Of a DNA stretch of 64,000 nt, positions 34,142-47,417 are shown piece after piece. The stretch lies in NCBI RefSeq assembly GCF_024679245.1, contig NC_090177.1:39868803-39932802 (forward strand). The letters run 5' to 3'. The notes under the pieces are model-generated. The model did no database searches. It was not told the DNA's origin and saw only the letters and a program-made list of their open reading frames with translations. Within the stretch, counting starts at the first letter, position 1. Each line of letters starts with the position of its first letter. Both the position numbers and the translations under genes were made by a program. The stretch comes from Pseudorasbora parva (Eukaryota > Chordata > Actinopteri > Cypriniformes > Gobionidae).

Positions 34142-35547
34142 TACGGTGCATCCAGAAAGTATTCACAGCGCTTCACTTTTTCCACATTTTGTTCTTCTAC
34201 AAACTTATTTCAAAATGGATTGAATTCATAATTTTTTTCCACAATTCTACAAACAATACCCCATAATGATAACATGAAAGAAGTTTGTCTGAAATCTTGA
34301 AAGAGATATTAAAAATAACAAAAAAAGTGAAAAGAATCACATGTACACATGTATTCACAGCCTTTGCTAAATACTTTGCTGAAGCGTCTTCGACACCAAT
34401 TGCACCCTCAATTTTTTTATTTATTTTTTTGTGAGTATGATGCTACAAGCTTGGCACACATATTTTTGGGCAGCTTCTCCTATTCTTCTTGGCAGGAACG
34501 CTCAAGCTCCATCAGGAATGTTAAATCGGATTCATGTCTGGGCTCTGGCTGGGCTACTCAAGGACATTCGCAGAGTTGTCCCATAACCACTCCTTTGTTA
34601 TCTTGGCTTTGTGCTTAGGGTCAAAATGAACCGTTGCCCCAGTCTGAGGTCCAGAGCGCACTGGAGCAGGTTTTCATCAAGGATGTCTCTGTACATTGCT
34701 GCATTCATCTTTCCCTCGATCCTGACTAGTCCCCCAGTTACTGCCGCTGAAAAATATCCCCACAGCATGATGCTGCCACCACCATGCTTAACTATAGGGA
34801 AGGTATTGGCCAGGTGATGAGTGGTGCCTAGTTTCCTCCAACCATGACGCTTGCCATTGAGGCCAAAGAGGTCAATCCTTGTTTCATTAGACCAGATCAT
34901 TTTGTTTCTCATGGTCTGAGAATCCAGACTCCAGGCAGGCTGTCATGTGCCAACTGGCCACTCTATCATAAAGGCCTGATTGGTGGAGGACTGCAGAGAT
35001 GGTTGTTCTTCTGGTTGGTTCTCCTTTCTCCACAGAGAAACGCTGGAGCTCTTTCAGAGTGACCATCAAGTTTTTGGTCACCTCCCTGACTAAGGCCCTT
35101 CTCTCCAATCACTCAGTTTGGCCGGGCAGCCACCTCTAGGAAGAGTCTTGGTGGTTCCAAACTGCTTCCATTCACTGTTAACTGTGGGACCTTATATAGA
35201 CAGGTGTGTGCCTTTCCAAATAATGTCCAATCAACTGAATTTACCACATTTGGACTCCAATCAAGCTGTAAAAACATCTCAAGGACGATCAGTAGAAACA
35301 GGAGCACCTGAGCTCAATTTTGAGTGTCATGGCAAATGCTGTGAATACTTATGTACAAGAGATTTTTCTGTTTTTTATTTTTAATAAATTTCCACAAATT
35401 TCAAACAAACTTCTTTCGCGTTGTCATTGTTGGTATTGTTTGTAGAATTGAGGAAAAAAAGGTCGATTTTTAATCCATTTTGGAATTAGGCTGTAACATA
35501 AAATGTGTAAAAATGAAGCTCTGTGAATACTTTCCGGATGCACTGTA
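34142..35547 (-). mobile_element. Full-length but decayed Tc1 element, 1.4 kb
   Basis: The ends TACGGTGCATCCAGAAAGTA and, inverted, TACAGTGCATCCGGAAAGTA include the TA duplications. On the minus strand transposase pieces remain at 34887-35108 (REVTKNLMVTLKELQRFSVE) and 34598-34912 (MIWSNETRIDLFGLNGKRHG, KHGGGSIMLWGYFSAAVTGG). The N-terminal HTH and the final DDE segment are broken by frameshifts and stops. Confidence 0.9.
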
Positions 35548-36547
35548 TCTAACGCTGAAACACTTTCATTTTTCAACCTCATTCATTTTAAATCAGAGAT
35601 TAAAAACATTATAATCATATAAGGTGTATTCAAGTCACTGTATATTGACCCATTTATCAAATCAATGTAAACTAAAAAAATTAAAATAATAATAATGCCT
35701 TTCTTTAAATATGTATTAAAGGTAGCTATTTTATAATACAATTCAAAACTTTTGACATAAAAAGTTAAAACAAACGAGAGAGAAGGAGAGATCAGGGGTT
35801 ATCTCAGTTCACACAACCTGTGAAATCAACAACAAAAAAAGGTGTATTTTTTCGCTGACTCATGCATTATTTTATGGTTTCATGTAATTATTAGCATTTA
35901 GCATTACCTTTCCCTGATGACTGTAACAGACCCCCATTTTCATGAAGCATTGGTTTATTACCTGCTCACCTCATTTATCCTCAGTTACTTTCTTCATCCC
36001 TTTCTCCCTTCATCTTCTCTCATCTCCTCCTCCAGATCCTTTCATTATCTTTTCTACCCATCCTTTGCCCTCTCCATCCACTACCTTTCCTCATCCTCCT
36101 TTCATACCGCCTTTAGAATGGCGGCAAACAGCACAAAGGCCCTACTGTGAGTAAGGTAAAAGCGGGAGAGGGAGAGCGCGCATGGATCCAGTTACCCAGC
36201 AGTGACGATTAGCAGGGGTTATTCCGTGTCTCATTGTCCCACTCTTCTCAGAGGACTGGAATTGTTTACACACCGTTCTAATTCAGAGCTGCCCTTCCAT
36301 TGAACCCCCAGGGTGCCCCCCTCGCAGGGCAGACGTAACACCAGGGCCACCTGTGCCCGCTTGGCACAGAGCGACGGCTCTAACAGAGACACCTAGACCT
36401 CTACAGGAGTAAAGCCTCTCGAACAAAGATGGCTCTTTCTTATAATGTAATACTTCTATGGGTTCAAAGCCAGGAGAAAACAAACCCTGAATAGAGATCA
36501 TGCACACCTGACAGCTGCACTAACTTTATCATTCAACACTTGCTGAT

Positions 36548-36680
36548 ATGGATTCTAAAGGCCCGTTCACACCAAGAACGATAAATACAAAGATAACTAT
36601 AATGATAAATATACTAGCATTCACACCAGCAGACAATCGTATATAACAGAAATCAATAGAATCACTTTCAAAGCAATATC
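36548..36680. mobile_element. Isolated MITE-like end (GTTCACACCAAGAACGATAA)
   Basis: GGCCCGTTCACACCAAGAAC followed by GATAACTATAATGATAA resembles a common fish MITE terminus. The second end is not evident before the CA array. Confidence 0.35.
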
Positions 36681-36940
36681 AACCTCATCTGACTTTAAAG
36701 GATGCATAACATATTTCTGCCAGTCTTATGTAAATCTTGAGTACCTAGAGTAGTATTGCATCCTTTATCTCTGAAGAGTCTTTAGTTTTATTATATTTAT
36801 AAAATACAGATACGCTGTACTGATTCTTTACGAAAACAGCCAAACTCGTACAAAATACATCATGGTATTTTCCCTGGATAACTTTCGATTCACTGTACGT
36901 TCTTGTTGTTGACATTATATGCACTTACCCACTGATTGAC

Positions 36941-36941
<1 letters not shown>

Positions 36942-37032
<91 letters not shown>
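36942..37032. repeat. (CA)n microsatellite, 91 bp
   Basis: Pure CA array followed directly by the dispersed repeat at 37033-37293, the same order seen at 60057-60228. Confidence 0.97.
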
Positions 37033-37035
<3 letters not shown>

Positions 37036-37307
37036 TGGTCTATGTGGTTTACAGGGACTCTCCATAGGCGTAATGGTTTTCCCCTTACACTGCCCCTACC
37101 CCTAAACCTACCCATCACAGGAAACATGCTGCATTTTTACTTTCTCAAAAAAACATCATTTAGTATGTTTTTAAGGCCATTTGAATTATGAGGACATTTG
37201 ATATGTCCTCATAAACCACCTTTATAGTGTAATACCAGTGTAATACCATGTAGTTACACAAATTTGTGTCCTCATAAACCACATAAACAGGCTCACACAC
37301 ACACACA

Positions 37308-37340
<33 letters not shown>

Positions 37341-37341
37341 C
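37033..37341. repeat. CA-linked dispersed repeat, copy 1, with trailing CA array
   Basis: ATGTTGGTCTATGTGGTTTA, then CTCCATAGGCGTAATGG, CCCTAAACCTACCC (37100-37113) and CATTTTTACTTTCTC are shared with 47270-47530 and 59640-60230. Ends in a CA array with one TACA interruption (about 37294-37341). Confidence 0.8.
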
Positions 37342-37438
37342 GGCAGAACTCCTTTGCTGTTTCAGAAAAACAAACTGCATCCACTTTTTCCTTAAAGCTG
37401 GGTTATTTGGAAGCTAAATAACCAAAACACACTTCTTT

Positions 37439-37859
37439 TAGCCTGACAAGCCAGACCCACATCAAGATGTTTGGTCTGGAAACTCTCCATTGACAGCTCA
37501 ATCCGAGGGGCGGATAAACGGTTGTCTTTCAAACTCCCTCTGCACACGATAGGATAGCGCTACAACCAACCAGAGCAACGAAGGTGTTTTTTGTTCTTTT
37601 CTCAGAGAAAAGCTTAACTCCAAGTCTTCCAGAATCGCAGTCAAAGCCAATTCAAAAGATCGCCGTTCGCCAGTTTCTGTGTTTACTAGAAGCACACAAG
37701 CGCAACTCGGCCGTCGTCATTATGGCCCCGCCCACCGACTCTATACACGATGTGATTGGGCCGTCCAGAGTGAGGGGAATACAGCTCAGAAGGGTACTGA
37801 GAGTTGCTAGACGACACTCGCGGGCAGATTAGATTTGCTGCCGCTAGATTTCTAGGCTA
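37439..37859. mobile_element. MITE with TAGCCTG ends and 9-bp target duplication
   Basis: It starts TAGCCTGACAAGCCAGACCC and ends TTTCTAGGCTA. CACTTCTTT flanks both sides (37430-37438, 37860-37868). The 421-bp interior has no transposase. A 9-bp duplication points to a Mutator-like or similar superfamily. Confidence 0.85.
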
Positions 37860-38195
37860 CACTTCTTTAGTGACATTGTTGATTTTGTGGTCTAAAAATG
37901 AAATGGCAGCACTGCCGACGGCTGCGTTTATCCGGGAGAAGTGCCGTACAAGCCATTCCACCCTTTATGATGTCCTAAAGGGCAATACATTTTTTTACAT
38001 TTGGGCCATGTTTATCATGAGAACTCTTTAACAGTGTAAATAAGTCAAAATGAATGAAATAACATTAGACTACCCCCCACCTCCACCCCTTTAAAGCATA
38101 AACTCTAGCCTTCAAGGTCCACTTTCAGACAGAGCTTTAGATCATATTAGAGGGGATTGGAAATGATGGTGAGAAGAGGGATAACAACAGGAAAG

Positions 38196-38281
38196 GTTGC
38201 TAGCAAGATTCAAACTCACGTCGTTTGTATGAGCACCATAGCCTAATATGATGAAACACAAATGCTAACCACTAAGCAGCA
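38196..38281 (-). repeat. tRNA-like (SINE head) sequence
   Basis: On the minus strand GCTTAGTGGTTAGCATTTGT resembles a pol III A box region and GTGAGTTTGAATCTTG resembles a B box about 50 nt later. No conserved tail is seen and the anticodon arm does not pair well, so this is a SINE-like remnant and not a tRNA gene. Confidence 0.4.
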
Positions 38282-38540
38282 GATCCAACATTTGAAACTG
38301 GAATTAGAAAATGTTGCAAGCTAAATGTGAATTCACTTCGCTCAACCCAGCAAGCAATAGCCGTCCTTTCAATGTCTTAAATACCTATAGACCCAATATA
38401 GTCCGGCTATGAGTAACTCATTTTTTAGCCAAAATAACACTGAATTTGGTTACATGTAATTTTTGCCAAAATAGCTTGTGAGATATAGAATAATAAAAAC
38501 AATCAACACATAAAAGCCTTTCTGAACAGAAAAGTCTGCT

Positions 38541-39924
38541 TTAAACTAGGCTCTGTACTGCTCTCAGCTCACTGCGGTTACCAAAAGTTGTGGTGTAGCG
38601 GAGCAGAAAGCTCGATCCCCCATGGTACGAAGCCTGGTGGTGGGGACTTGAAGAAGCAGGTGGCCTGATGATCTGAGGGTGCAGGAGGATTTCAGACTGA
38701 TGAGTTCCTGTAGATATGGAGGTGCATGTCCGGTGATGCATTCCTGTGCGAGTAGGAGGATTTTGTAGTCGATTCGGGATGAAACGGGAAGCCAGTGCAA
38801 TGAGTGTAGGATGGGAGTTGTGATCATATTTACGGATTCTCATAAGGACTCTGGCAGTGCTGTTCTGGATGTATTGAAGCATCTGGATATTTCTGCCAGA
38901 TATCCCACTGAAGAGTCCGTTGCAGGAGTCCAGCCTGGTGGAGACAAAGGCATGGACAAGTTTCTCTGCATCTGGAAAGGTTAAGAAGGGACGGAGTGTG
39001 GAAATGTTTCGAAGGTGGTGGAAGGAGGATGTGTTTAATGTGATCATTGAAGGTCAGCTGGGGGTCAAACTGAACCCCTAGGTTTGTGACTGAGGCTGGT
39101 TTGTGGGCATGTTTTGATATAAAGTTGCGTGTCATCAGCATAACAATGAAAGTATAGTCCATGCCTGCTGATGACAGGACCGAGGGGAAGCATGTAGAGG
39201 ATGAATAAGATTGTGCCGAGAACAGACCCCTGCGGAAGGTCAGAAAGGTAGGACTGAAACCACTGCAGTGCTGCTCCAGATAGTCCATCTGTGTTGGTCC
39301 AGGAGGATGGTATGGTTCACAGTGTCGAATGCCGATGTTAGGTCGAGAAGAATGAGCAGTGATGGTGACCCTGAATCAGCTGTCATAAGAAGGTCATTTT
39401 TCCCCCTGAGCAGAGCTGTTTCTGTGCTGTAGGCCGAGCTAAAGCCGGATTGAAAAATATAAAATAGGTTGTGGAGCTGAGAGGCAGCTTCCTTCTCTAG
39501 AACCTTTGACAGGAAGGTGAGGTTGGAGATCGGTCTATAATTAGCCAGGGCCTCCGGGTGTAGGGTTGGTTTCTTAAGTATATTTCTTAAGTATAGGACG
39601 GATGACAGCAGCTTTAAGGGCAAGAGGGACGTGACCAGTTTTGAGAGAGCGATTAACAAACTGGGTGATGATTGCGCTGACAATGGGAACGACTTGAACA
39701 GAACAGTCGGGATGGGATCCAAGGTGCAGGTGGACGGCTTCATTTTTTTTGATGGTTTCCTCAACGTGGCTCTGCTGAACCTTAGTAAAGTGTGGAAGGG
39801 ATGGCAATCTCCTGGGCGAGTGGTTGGAGGACAGGGGATACAGGCAGGAAGAGCCAGATATTGAAGAGCAGATGCTATTGACTTTAGATCTAAAAAAGTA
39901 AATGAAGCTGTTGCATCGCTCCAC
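38541..39924 (-). pseudogene. 5'-truncated L2-like non-LTR retrotransposon (LINE)
   Basis: Minus-strand frames in order are: 39574-39924 (AALKAAVIRPILKK type start), 39240-39764 (NYRPISNLTFLSKVLEKEAA, FQSGFSSAYSTETALL, then RT motif [19 protein letters not shown]), 38830-39288 ([20 protein letters not shown]), and 38541-39047 (RPFLTFPDAEKLVHAFVSTR, QMLQYIQNSTARVLMRIRKY). A final frame gives TTRLRTMGDRAFCSATPQLL. These are reverse-transcriptase and C-terminal blocks of the L2/CR1 group. At least three frameshifts separate them and the endonuclease is missing. It is dead on arrival, as most LINE copies are. Confidence 0.88.
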
Positions 39925-40639
39925 TGTGGTTTCAGTGGATGAAGATAACGTCGGCTTACTGTAGAAAAAAGCTGCTTAGAGTTTCCAGTATTTTTATTGT
40001 AAGCAAAGTCATCGGTTTTTGTTTTGTTTTTTCTTTGACATGGTTATGTTCTAGATAACTAACCTATTCTTGGGCTATGATTAAACGTCTATTACATTTT
40101 CATTGACAGTCCAAATTTGGCTTTGTTAGCCTAGACATCAGGGCTGTGTTCGGGTGGTTATTAGACGTCTTTTAAATGCAAAAATGAGCACATGGACAAG
40201 GCTACAAATTTGGCAGGTGCATGCTGATTTTTCTTTCTTCCTTTCTGAAGTCATCACTTAACTTGGACCACAATTGCGTATCAAAGCAACGCTTCTTTTA
40301 CAGTTGTATCTCTGTGCCTTGCTCAGTCTCACACACACCACTCTTCCTGTTTCCCTCTCTCCCTGACTCTTTCTCTGTCAGGGAAGATCAAACAGTTTGG
40401 GCTAAGTGCTTTTCCATTTCTCTGCAGATTTTAATGGATGACGTGCACTAAGCTGTCATTGCTTCACCCTTAAACCATTAAAACATACCTACAGGAATGT
40501 GCTTGAAAAACAAACACACAGGCTCCTGATAATATAGACCAGAGCACAGATGACCATGGAGACATGTAAAGTACACTTCAGCATACTTTCAAAAGAATGC
40601 TTTTTGTCACAAAAAAAATACATTAAAATAATATATTTA

Positions 40640-40760
40640 AAGCCACAATATGTAATTTGTCGCCGCTAGATTTCGCTTATTCAAAACAAAGGCATAGCTT
40701 GACGACGTCTTGATTATGCCGAGCTTTAATTATTCCACAGTCACCGCTTAAGCTTCTTCT
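40640..40760. mobile_element. Fragment of the AAAG-TGCACAATGTAA MITE family
   Basis: AAAGCCACAATATGTAATTT then GCCGCTAGATTTCGC and AAAACAAAGGCATAGCTTGA match the start of the element at 58151 (AAAACAAAGGCGTAGTTTGA). Only one end is recognised. Confidence 0.5.
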
Positions 40761-41236
40761 GCTCGTGTGTATGTTTGGGGTAACTGAGAGAACTGACTGC
40801 ATACATTCACCAGAAAACCCTTTACACTAGCTGGATAATATGATCATATGGTTCTGATGCTACTTGAACAGACAGTTTGTCATCTAAAGCAATGACATCT
40901 CTTCATTTTTAGTGTTGCTACACTGTCCAAATACTTTTTAGATCTACTGTGTTCGTGCATCTCTAGGTTTGTTCATTTTCCTTTGAGAACAGGAATCTAG
41001 GTGACGGGCAATTTGGCCACATCTTCAAAATTACACAGTGTTCCGAACGCTTTCGACCAAACCAGAAACAAATGATTCAAACGGCCACCTGTTCATCAAT
41101 GGCATCAGCAGAGCAAGACCAGACGAGTGTCATAGTTGAGCTATTTAATAAGAGTCTCTTCACATTTTTCCCCTAGTTCATTTGGCTTCATTGTCTGAGC
41201 ACATGTGCGGCCTCACAGCAAATGAGATCACACACA

Positions 41237-41417
<181 letters not shown>

Positions 41418-42363
41418 CCCATAGACGTAATGCTTTTTATACTGTACAAACTGTATATTCTATACCCACCACAAAAAAACATTCAGCATTTTTAGATTTT
41501 CAAAACAATTAATATATTTTATAAGTTGTTTTCGTCATGGAGACTGAAAAATGCCTCAGTTAGGTCAACATTTACTAGTATTACTATCCTTGTGGGACAT
41601 TTGGTCCACATAATGTAGGAAATATCAGTTACAAACACACACACACACAAATATTCAAAACAGCACACGGCTACAAACACAAGGCACGTGGCTACAGATA
41701 CATCATGGCAAGTCTATTCTAAAAAACATCTGCAAACGTGGACACACACACACACACAGAGAGAGAGAGAAAGAAAGAGAGAGAGAGTGAATGATTGCAG
41801 CAGTTGTTCTGTTCCACCCTGTAACCAATAAATAAGATCTCCAGGCTCAGAGCAGCCAGAAGTGATGACACAAGTAAGCGTGCATCGCCCATCCATAAAG
41901 CCCTCAAAAGCCCAAATCCAGCCTGCTCCCCAAGCCCGTGGCCCGCCGCAGGTGCGCTCCCACTGTGGACAGACACAGCCTCTCTGAGCTTGGGCCACGG
42001 CAGGCCCTTAATCTCTCTGTCAAGGCTTCCACATTAAAGAGGGCTTTATCGACTGTGTGGAGCAGATGTGAAGTAGCCTCCTCTCCAGCCTCCTGCAGTC
42101 TTCTGTTCTTTCACAAAAGTCCTGTGATGCTCTTTTGGATTGCGTTATTTTTAAACACCCCATAACATTGTTTATTTTCTCTTGGGGCAGGACATGTTGA
42201 ATATGCAGTAACATGTAACAAAAATGTATTTTATTTGAAAGTGATTCAAGCTGATCCCATTATTGGACTGTAAGAACTGTTCCTAATGCTTCTTAAACTC
42301 AACTCAAAATGTTTTGCAGTTCTGTTCTGTGCCGCTAGGCGCACACTATATATATATATAGTA

Positions 42364-43568
42364 TACACCGATCAGGCATAACATCTTCCCGATATTGTGT
42401 TGGTCCCCATTTTGCTCACAAAACAGCCCTGATCTGTTGAGGTATGGACTCCACTAGACCCCTGAAGGTGTGGTGTGGTATCTGGCACCAGGATGTTAGC
42501 AGCAGATCCTTTAAGCCCTGTAAGTTGCGATGTGGGGCCTCCATGGTCCGGACTTGTTTGTTCAGCACATCCCACAGAAGCTCGATTGGATTGAGATCTG
42601 GGGAATTTGGAGGCCAAGTAAACACCTCAAACTCATTGTTGTGCTCCTCAAACCATTCCTGAACCATTTTTGCTTTGTGGCAGGAGCATTATCTGCTGAA
42701 AGAGCCACAGCCACAGGAAATACCGTTTCCATTAAAGGATGAACATGGTTTGCAGCAATGCTTAGGTAGGTGGAGCGTGTCAAAGTAACATCCACATGGA
42801 TGGAGGACCCAAGGTTTCCCAGCAGAACATTGCCCAAAGCATCACACTGCCTCCGCCGGCTCGCCTTCTTCCCATAGTGCATCCTGGGGCCATGTGTTCC
42901 CCAGGTAAGTGACGCACACACACCCGGCCATCCACGTGATGTAGAAGAAAACGTGATTCCTCAGAGCAGGCCTCCTTCTTCCATTGCTCTGTGGTCCAGA
43001 TCTGATGCTCACGTGCCACTGTTGGTGCTTTCGGCGGGGTCAGGGGTCAGCACGGGCACCCTGACTGGTCTGCGGCTATGCCGCCCCATACGCAACAAAC
43101 TGCGATGCTCTGTGTATTCTGACACCTTTCTATCAGAACCAGTATTAACTTCTGGAGCAGTTTGAGCTCCAGTAGCTCGTCTGTTTGATCGGACCACACG
43201 GGCCAGCCTTCGCTCCTCACGTGCATCAATGAGCCTTGGCCGCCCATGACCCTGTGGCCGGTTCTCCACTGTTCCTCTTGGAGCACTTTTGATAGAGACT
43301 GACCACTGCAGACCGGGAACAGCCCACAAGAGCTGCAGTTTTGGAGATGCTCTGGCCCAGGCGTCTAGCCGTCACAATTTGGCCCTTGTCAAACTCACTT
43401 AAATCCTTACGCTTGCCCATTTTTCCTGCTTCTAGCACATCAACTTTGAGGACAAAATGTTCACTTGATGCCTAATATATCCCACCCACTAACAGGTGCC
43501 GTGATGAAGAGATAATCACTTGTTCACTTCACCTGTCAGTGCTCATAAAGTTGTGCCTGATTGGTTTA
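42364..43568 (-). mobile_element. Full-length Tc1 element with broken transposase
   Basis: The ends TACACCGATCAGGCATAAC and, inverted, TAAACCAATCAGGCACAAC are flanked by TA. Length 1.2 kb. Same family as the fragment at 19555-19880. It lies beside a short TATATA run, in keeping with TA target choice. Confidence 0.9.
42416..43438 (-). pseudogene. Frameshifted Tc1 transposase relic
   Basis: N-terminal HTH at 43226-43438 ([40 protein letters not shown]), middle at 43009-43329 ([20 protein letters not shown]) and 42780-43019 (ACSEESRFLLHHVDGRV; the first catalytic Asp is Glu here). The C-terminus is at 42416-42667 (NSPDLNPIELLWDVLNKQVR). At least four frame changes separate the pieces. The expected Asp-Asn-Ala-Pro block appears as ADNAPATKQ at about 42690 in another frame. 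Confidence 0.85.
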
Positions 43569-44660
43569 TATATATTGGGCGTTGTCGACAGTCTCATGGC
43601 GTATTCCCCAATCATTTAGTCCACTTAAAGCACGCCTCTGCAAGCTAATGTTCATTGAGTGCAACGATCACATCTAAAAATCCACTCAACAACTGATGCA
43701 CAGAACCAAGTCCTCATCCCACATTTTTATTTTTTGATAATCCGTTACACTCAGATGTACATCACAACCCAGAAGAAAAGATCTGCTGCTACTTTAGTTC
43801 CAGCACAAAGTGTCTTCTCATCTGTCTATCACATCTGCCGAAGCTAAACTGAAGCTTTTTTGTGGGTTGTGCAAACTCCCCAAATTCCTCAAGACAGGGT
43901 AAGAAGTCTGGATAAAAACTGGTCTGAGAGATCATGTTGTTTCTGGGTGGTGACCAGAACAAACCCATTGGAATAATCTCCTCAGCTTTCCATGATGCCT
44001 GCAGCTTCTAAAACATCACCCCTTCACTTATCATCCCTTCATTTCCATCTTTTTCTCTATCTCTCTTCCTCTACATATGAATGGCAGTCATTAGCAGCAG
44101 GGCTGGGCGCAGTTAAACCCAAGCGGGCACATTTATGACTTCCTCTGGGAGGAAACAAGTGGCTTACGGCATGGTCGTCCTACCTGTGTAAAATAAACAT
44201 TACTGAGAGAGAGCAAGAGCGAGAGAGAGAGACATCATTTATATGAGCAGCTAGGGGAACTCAATCCACAGGCATTTGAACAGCTGCCCGTTTCCACTGC
44301 TTTTCCTTTTCATCCCAATACACGCAAACACAAACAATCCCAGTAGCACTTAGCATCGCTCCTGCGTCTGCAGTCTCACACACGTGCACAGCATATGATT
44401 GCTTTGTATGAGCGGTACCGATCGAGACCCCAGAGGCTTGCTGAACCTGTCGTCCACCTGGAGCTCTGCAGATTGAGTGCATGTGCTCCTTATTTATCCC
44501 TTTCATACTTAAAAAGCACAGTAAAAGTCCTGGGTCGATCTGTGAAAGAAATAGTCGCGGATACGGTTGTGTTATTCCGTCATCGTAAATGTCAGCGATA
44601 GTCACAAGGAAATGAAAGATGTATTGATACGTCTACTGTTTAGACCAGGGGCTTTCAAAG

Positions 44661-45493
44661 TGTTGGGCACTATTAAAATGTCAATTGTTGCAAGCAGCGG
44701 GGCGAGGGACCGCGAGAGCGGGCCGGTGACGAGTGGTAATGAGCTCCAGCTGCGCGACACACCGGTCTCGTCTCGCGGCCGAGTAATGGGAGCATAAAAG
44801 GAGGAGCGAAGGCAGCGGAAGACGAGAGAGGACCAGACATGGATTTTATGTTATGTTTACGTTTTGTTTTGTGTGTGTGGGCAGTCGTCCGTGAGGGGCT
44901 GCCCGCGTTTGATTATGCGTGTGTGTGTGTGTGTGTGTGTGTGCGGGTAGTCGTCCGTGAGGGGCTGCCCGCGTTTGATTATGTGTGTGTGTGTGTGTGC
45001 GGGCAGTCGTCCGTGAGGGGCTGCCCGCGTTTGATTATGTGTGTGTGTGTGCGGGTAGTCGTCCGTGAGGGGCTGCCCGCGTTTGATTATGTGTGTGTAT
45101 GTGCGGGCAGTCGTCCGTGAGGGGCTGCCCGCGTTTGATTATGTGTGTGTGTGCGGGCAGTCGTCTGTGAGGGGCTGCCCGCGTTTGATTATGTGTGTGT
45201 GTGTGTGTGTGCGCGTGCAGTCGTCCGTGAGGGGCTGCCCGCGTTTGATTATGTGTGTGTGTGTGCGGGCAGTCGTCCGTGAGGGGCTGCCCGCGTTTGA
45301 TTATGTGTGTGTGTGTGCGGGCAGTCGTCCGTGAGGGGCTGCCCGCGTTTGATTATGTGTGTGTATGTGCGGGCAGTCGTCCGTGAGGGGCTGCCCATGG
45401 TTTTACTTTCGTTTTGTTGATTTATTTTGAATTAAAGTTGTTGAACGTTCACCGGTTCCCGCCTCCTTCCTTCCATCAAAGAACCCCGTTACA
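44661..45493 (+). mobile_element. LTR-like repeat (possible solo LTR) with expanded internal minisatellite
   Basis: It starts TGTTGGGCAC and ends CCCCGTTACA, so TG...CA borders are possible. A TATA-like GCATAAAAGG (about 44792) precedes a likely start region (GACGAGAGAGGACCAG), and an AATTAAAG near the 3' end (about 45430) could be a weak poly(A) signal. No gag/pol is present. Flanks do not give a clear 5-bp duplication, so solo LTR is an inference. A shortened minus-strand copy is at 220-407. Confidence 0.5.
44875..45405 (+). repeat. 10-copy, roughly 52-bp minisatellite with hairpin units
   Basis: Ten copies of GGGCAGTCGTCCGTGAGGGG followed by CTGCCCGCGTTTGATTAT and a variable TG run (unit about 50-64 nt because of the TG run). 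GGGCAG and CTGCCC form a 6-bp stem around a 14-nt loop in most units. Some units read GGGTAG and one has CGTCTGTG. The repetitive frame (REGLPAFDY) is not a gene. Confidence 0.95.
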
Positions 45494-45545
45494 TCAATCA
45501 ATAGAGATGTTTGTATATAGTTTATCTGTAAATGTATCCGTGCAG

Positions 45546-46779
45546 TAGCCTGGTTTTACCAGACTCTCGTACATTTCATTTGTACATAGAGTCTGGCCAC
45601 TCTCCATTGACAAGGGTTTATTTCCGCGAAGGCGGGTACTCTGTTGAGGTTTAAAACTATTGGATCTGCCCTGAGCCACTCTGGATCTGCCATAACCAAT
45701 CGCTATCATTTGGTCGTGACGTATGTCATGCGCCCTTCGCCTGTTTAACTCATGGAAATTCGACAAAATAAAAGTGCACTTGTGCATGCCACCTCAGTGA
45801 TAAAACTATAGGATAAAACCTAAAACTCGTGCATTCGGATTGTGATTTATTCACGCCACGGTGGACAGGAGAGCTTTGTGATCGGGAACGCGCCGATCAC
45901 GTGGTCCGTAACATCATTGTATGCTGTAAATAAAATGTCATATGCTTGGTATGATAATAAATGCTGCTATAAATAACGGACCAATTAAAATGTTTAAATG
46001 CTTTTATTTTAATTTGTTTAAGCGGTGATGAAATGTATTGAAATGTACTTGCCAGCATTTTAGGGAAATACAAGTATAGAAATGCATTCTAATAACAGCA
46101 AAGCAACCGTACGGTGCTCTGCAGTGGTCAAAAATGAACAGTGAATACACTGTTACAAACATACAAACAGTGAATTTTGAAGTGATATATTGTTGAAAAC
46201 TCAGAGATGTGGATTCGGACAGCTATTACATCAACACGACCTTGCGTTTGTCAAAAGCAGTAGGTAACTCGGCCGGGGCTTTTTACGCGGGTGGTGAGAG
46301 ACGGACGGCAATAAAATAACTGACCAGTCCCTGTAAATTAAATGATGGCAATACCTTCCGACCCCACGAGAAACAGTTACCGTCCGAATAGCTTCAGCCA
46401 ACTCCTTTATCACTAACGAAGCGATATGGAAAATCAAACTTTTCCCGAATTTACCCTGTTGGAGGGCCACAACATCATGGCCACCAACAAACCCCAGCAG
46501 AGACTGTTATTGCTCCGGCTTTAACTTCTGGATATTCGGCAGCGGTGCCACAATGCAATGAATGGTTTAGTTTGCATCTTTCTCCACCGCCATTACTGAA
46601 CTACATCTCAAACTAGCGCTCGACATCAACGTCATCGTTCTCAGCCACTCCCTCTGTTCGCTGATTGGACCGGTAAAAATTTGTTCGGAGAAAACCTAAG
46701 ACTACACAGCAGTCCCAGACGTAGTACTGAAGGAAAATGAAAATTGAGCGGAAGTACGTAGGAGGGCAGAGCCAGGCTA
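45546..46779. mobile_element. 1.23-kb element with TAGCCTGG ends and 9-bp target duplication
   Basis: It starts TAGCCTGGTTTTACCAGACT and ends GAGCCAGGCTA. TCCGTGCAG occurs directly on both sides (45537-45545 and 46780-46788). The interior has no transposase. It shares the TAGCCTG terminus and 9-bp duplication with 37439-37859, so both belong to one superfamily, possibly Mutator-like. Confidence 0.88.
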
Positions 46780-47037
46780 TCCGTGCAGTGCAGGCCTGCT
46801 TAAATATGATAGAGCAGAACACAGGATGATGAATTATTCAAATCACGATAAACCGCAACGATAAACTGAAGTCGGTACTGACGGCTGCTTTCTGTGGCGC
46901 ACATTGTGCACAAATGCTGAAAAAATTAGGTTACAAATTTAATTTTCCTGTGATGTGCTGCACTTAATTACTATAAAACTCAAGCTCTCCTTCCTCTACT
47001 GAACCACATCAATACAGCCAGACCAAAACCCATTCAT

Positions 47038-47163
<126 letters not shown>

Positions 47164-47269
47164 CTGTGTGTGTGTATGTGTGTACTTGTTTATTTTACAT
47201 TGTGTACAATGTACAGTTTATAATACAATGTACTATAAACCTGAAATCAGCCAGCAGTCTCCACAATGT

Positions 47270-47361
47270 AAATGGATTTATAAACATAATAAATTACGTT
47301 TTTTTGAAAAGTAAAAATGCAGAATGTTTCCTGTGATGGGTAGGTTTAGGGGCAGGGGCAG

Positions 47362-47417
<56 letters not shown>

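Noticed and set aside
37100..37113. Interstitial telomeric repeat
   Set aside because: GGGTAGGTTTAGGG contains one TTTAGGG but is not tandem; it is part of dispersed repeats.
44839..45334. Repetitive ORFs reading REGLPAFDY units
   Set aside because: Translation of the minisatellite only; the TG tails give Cys-Val runs and the frame shifts between units.
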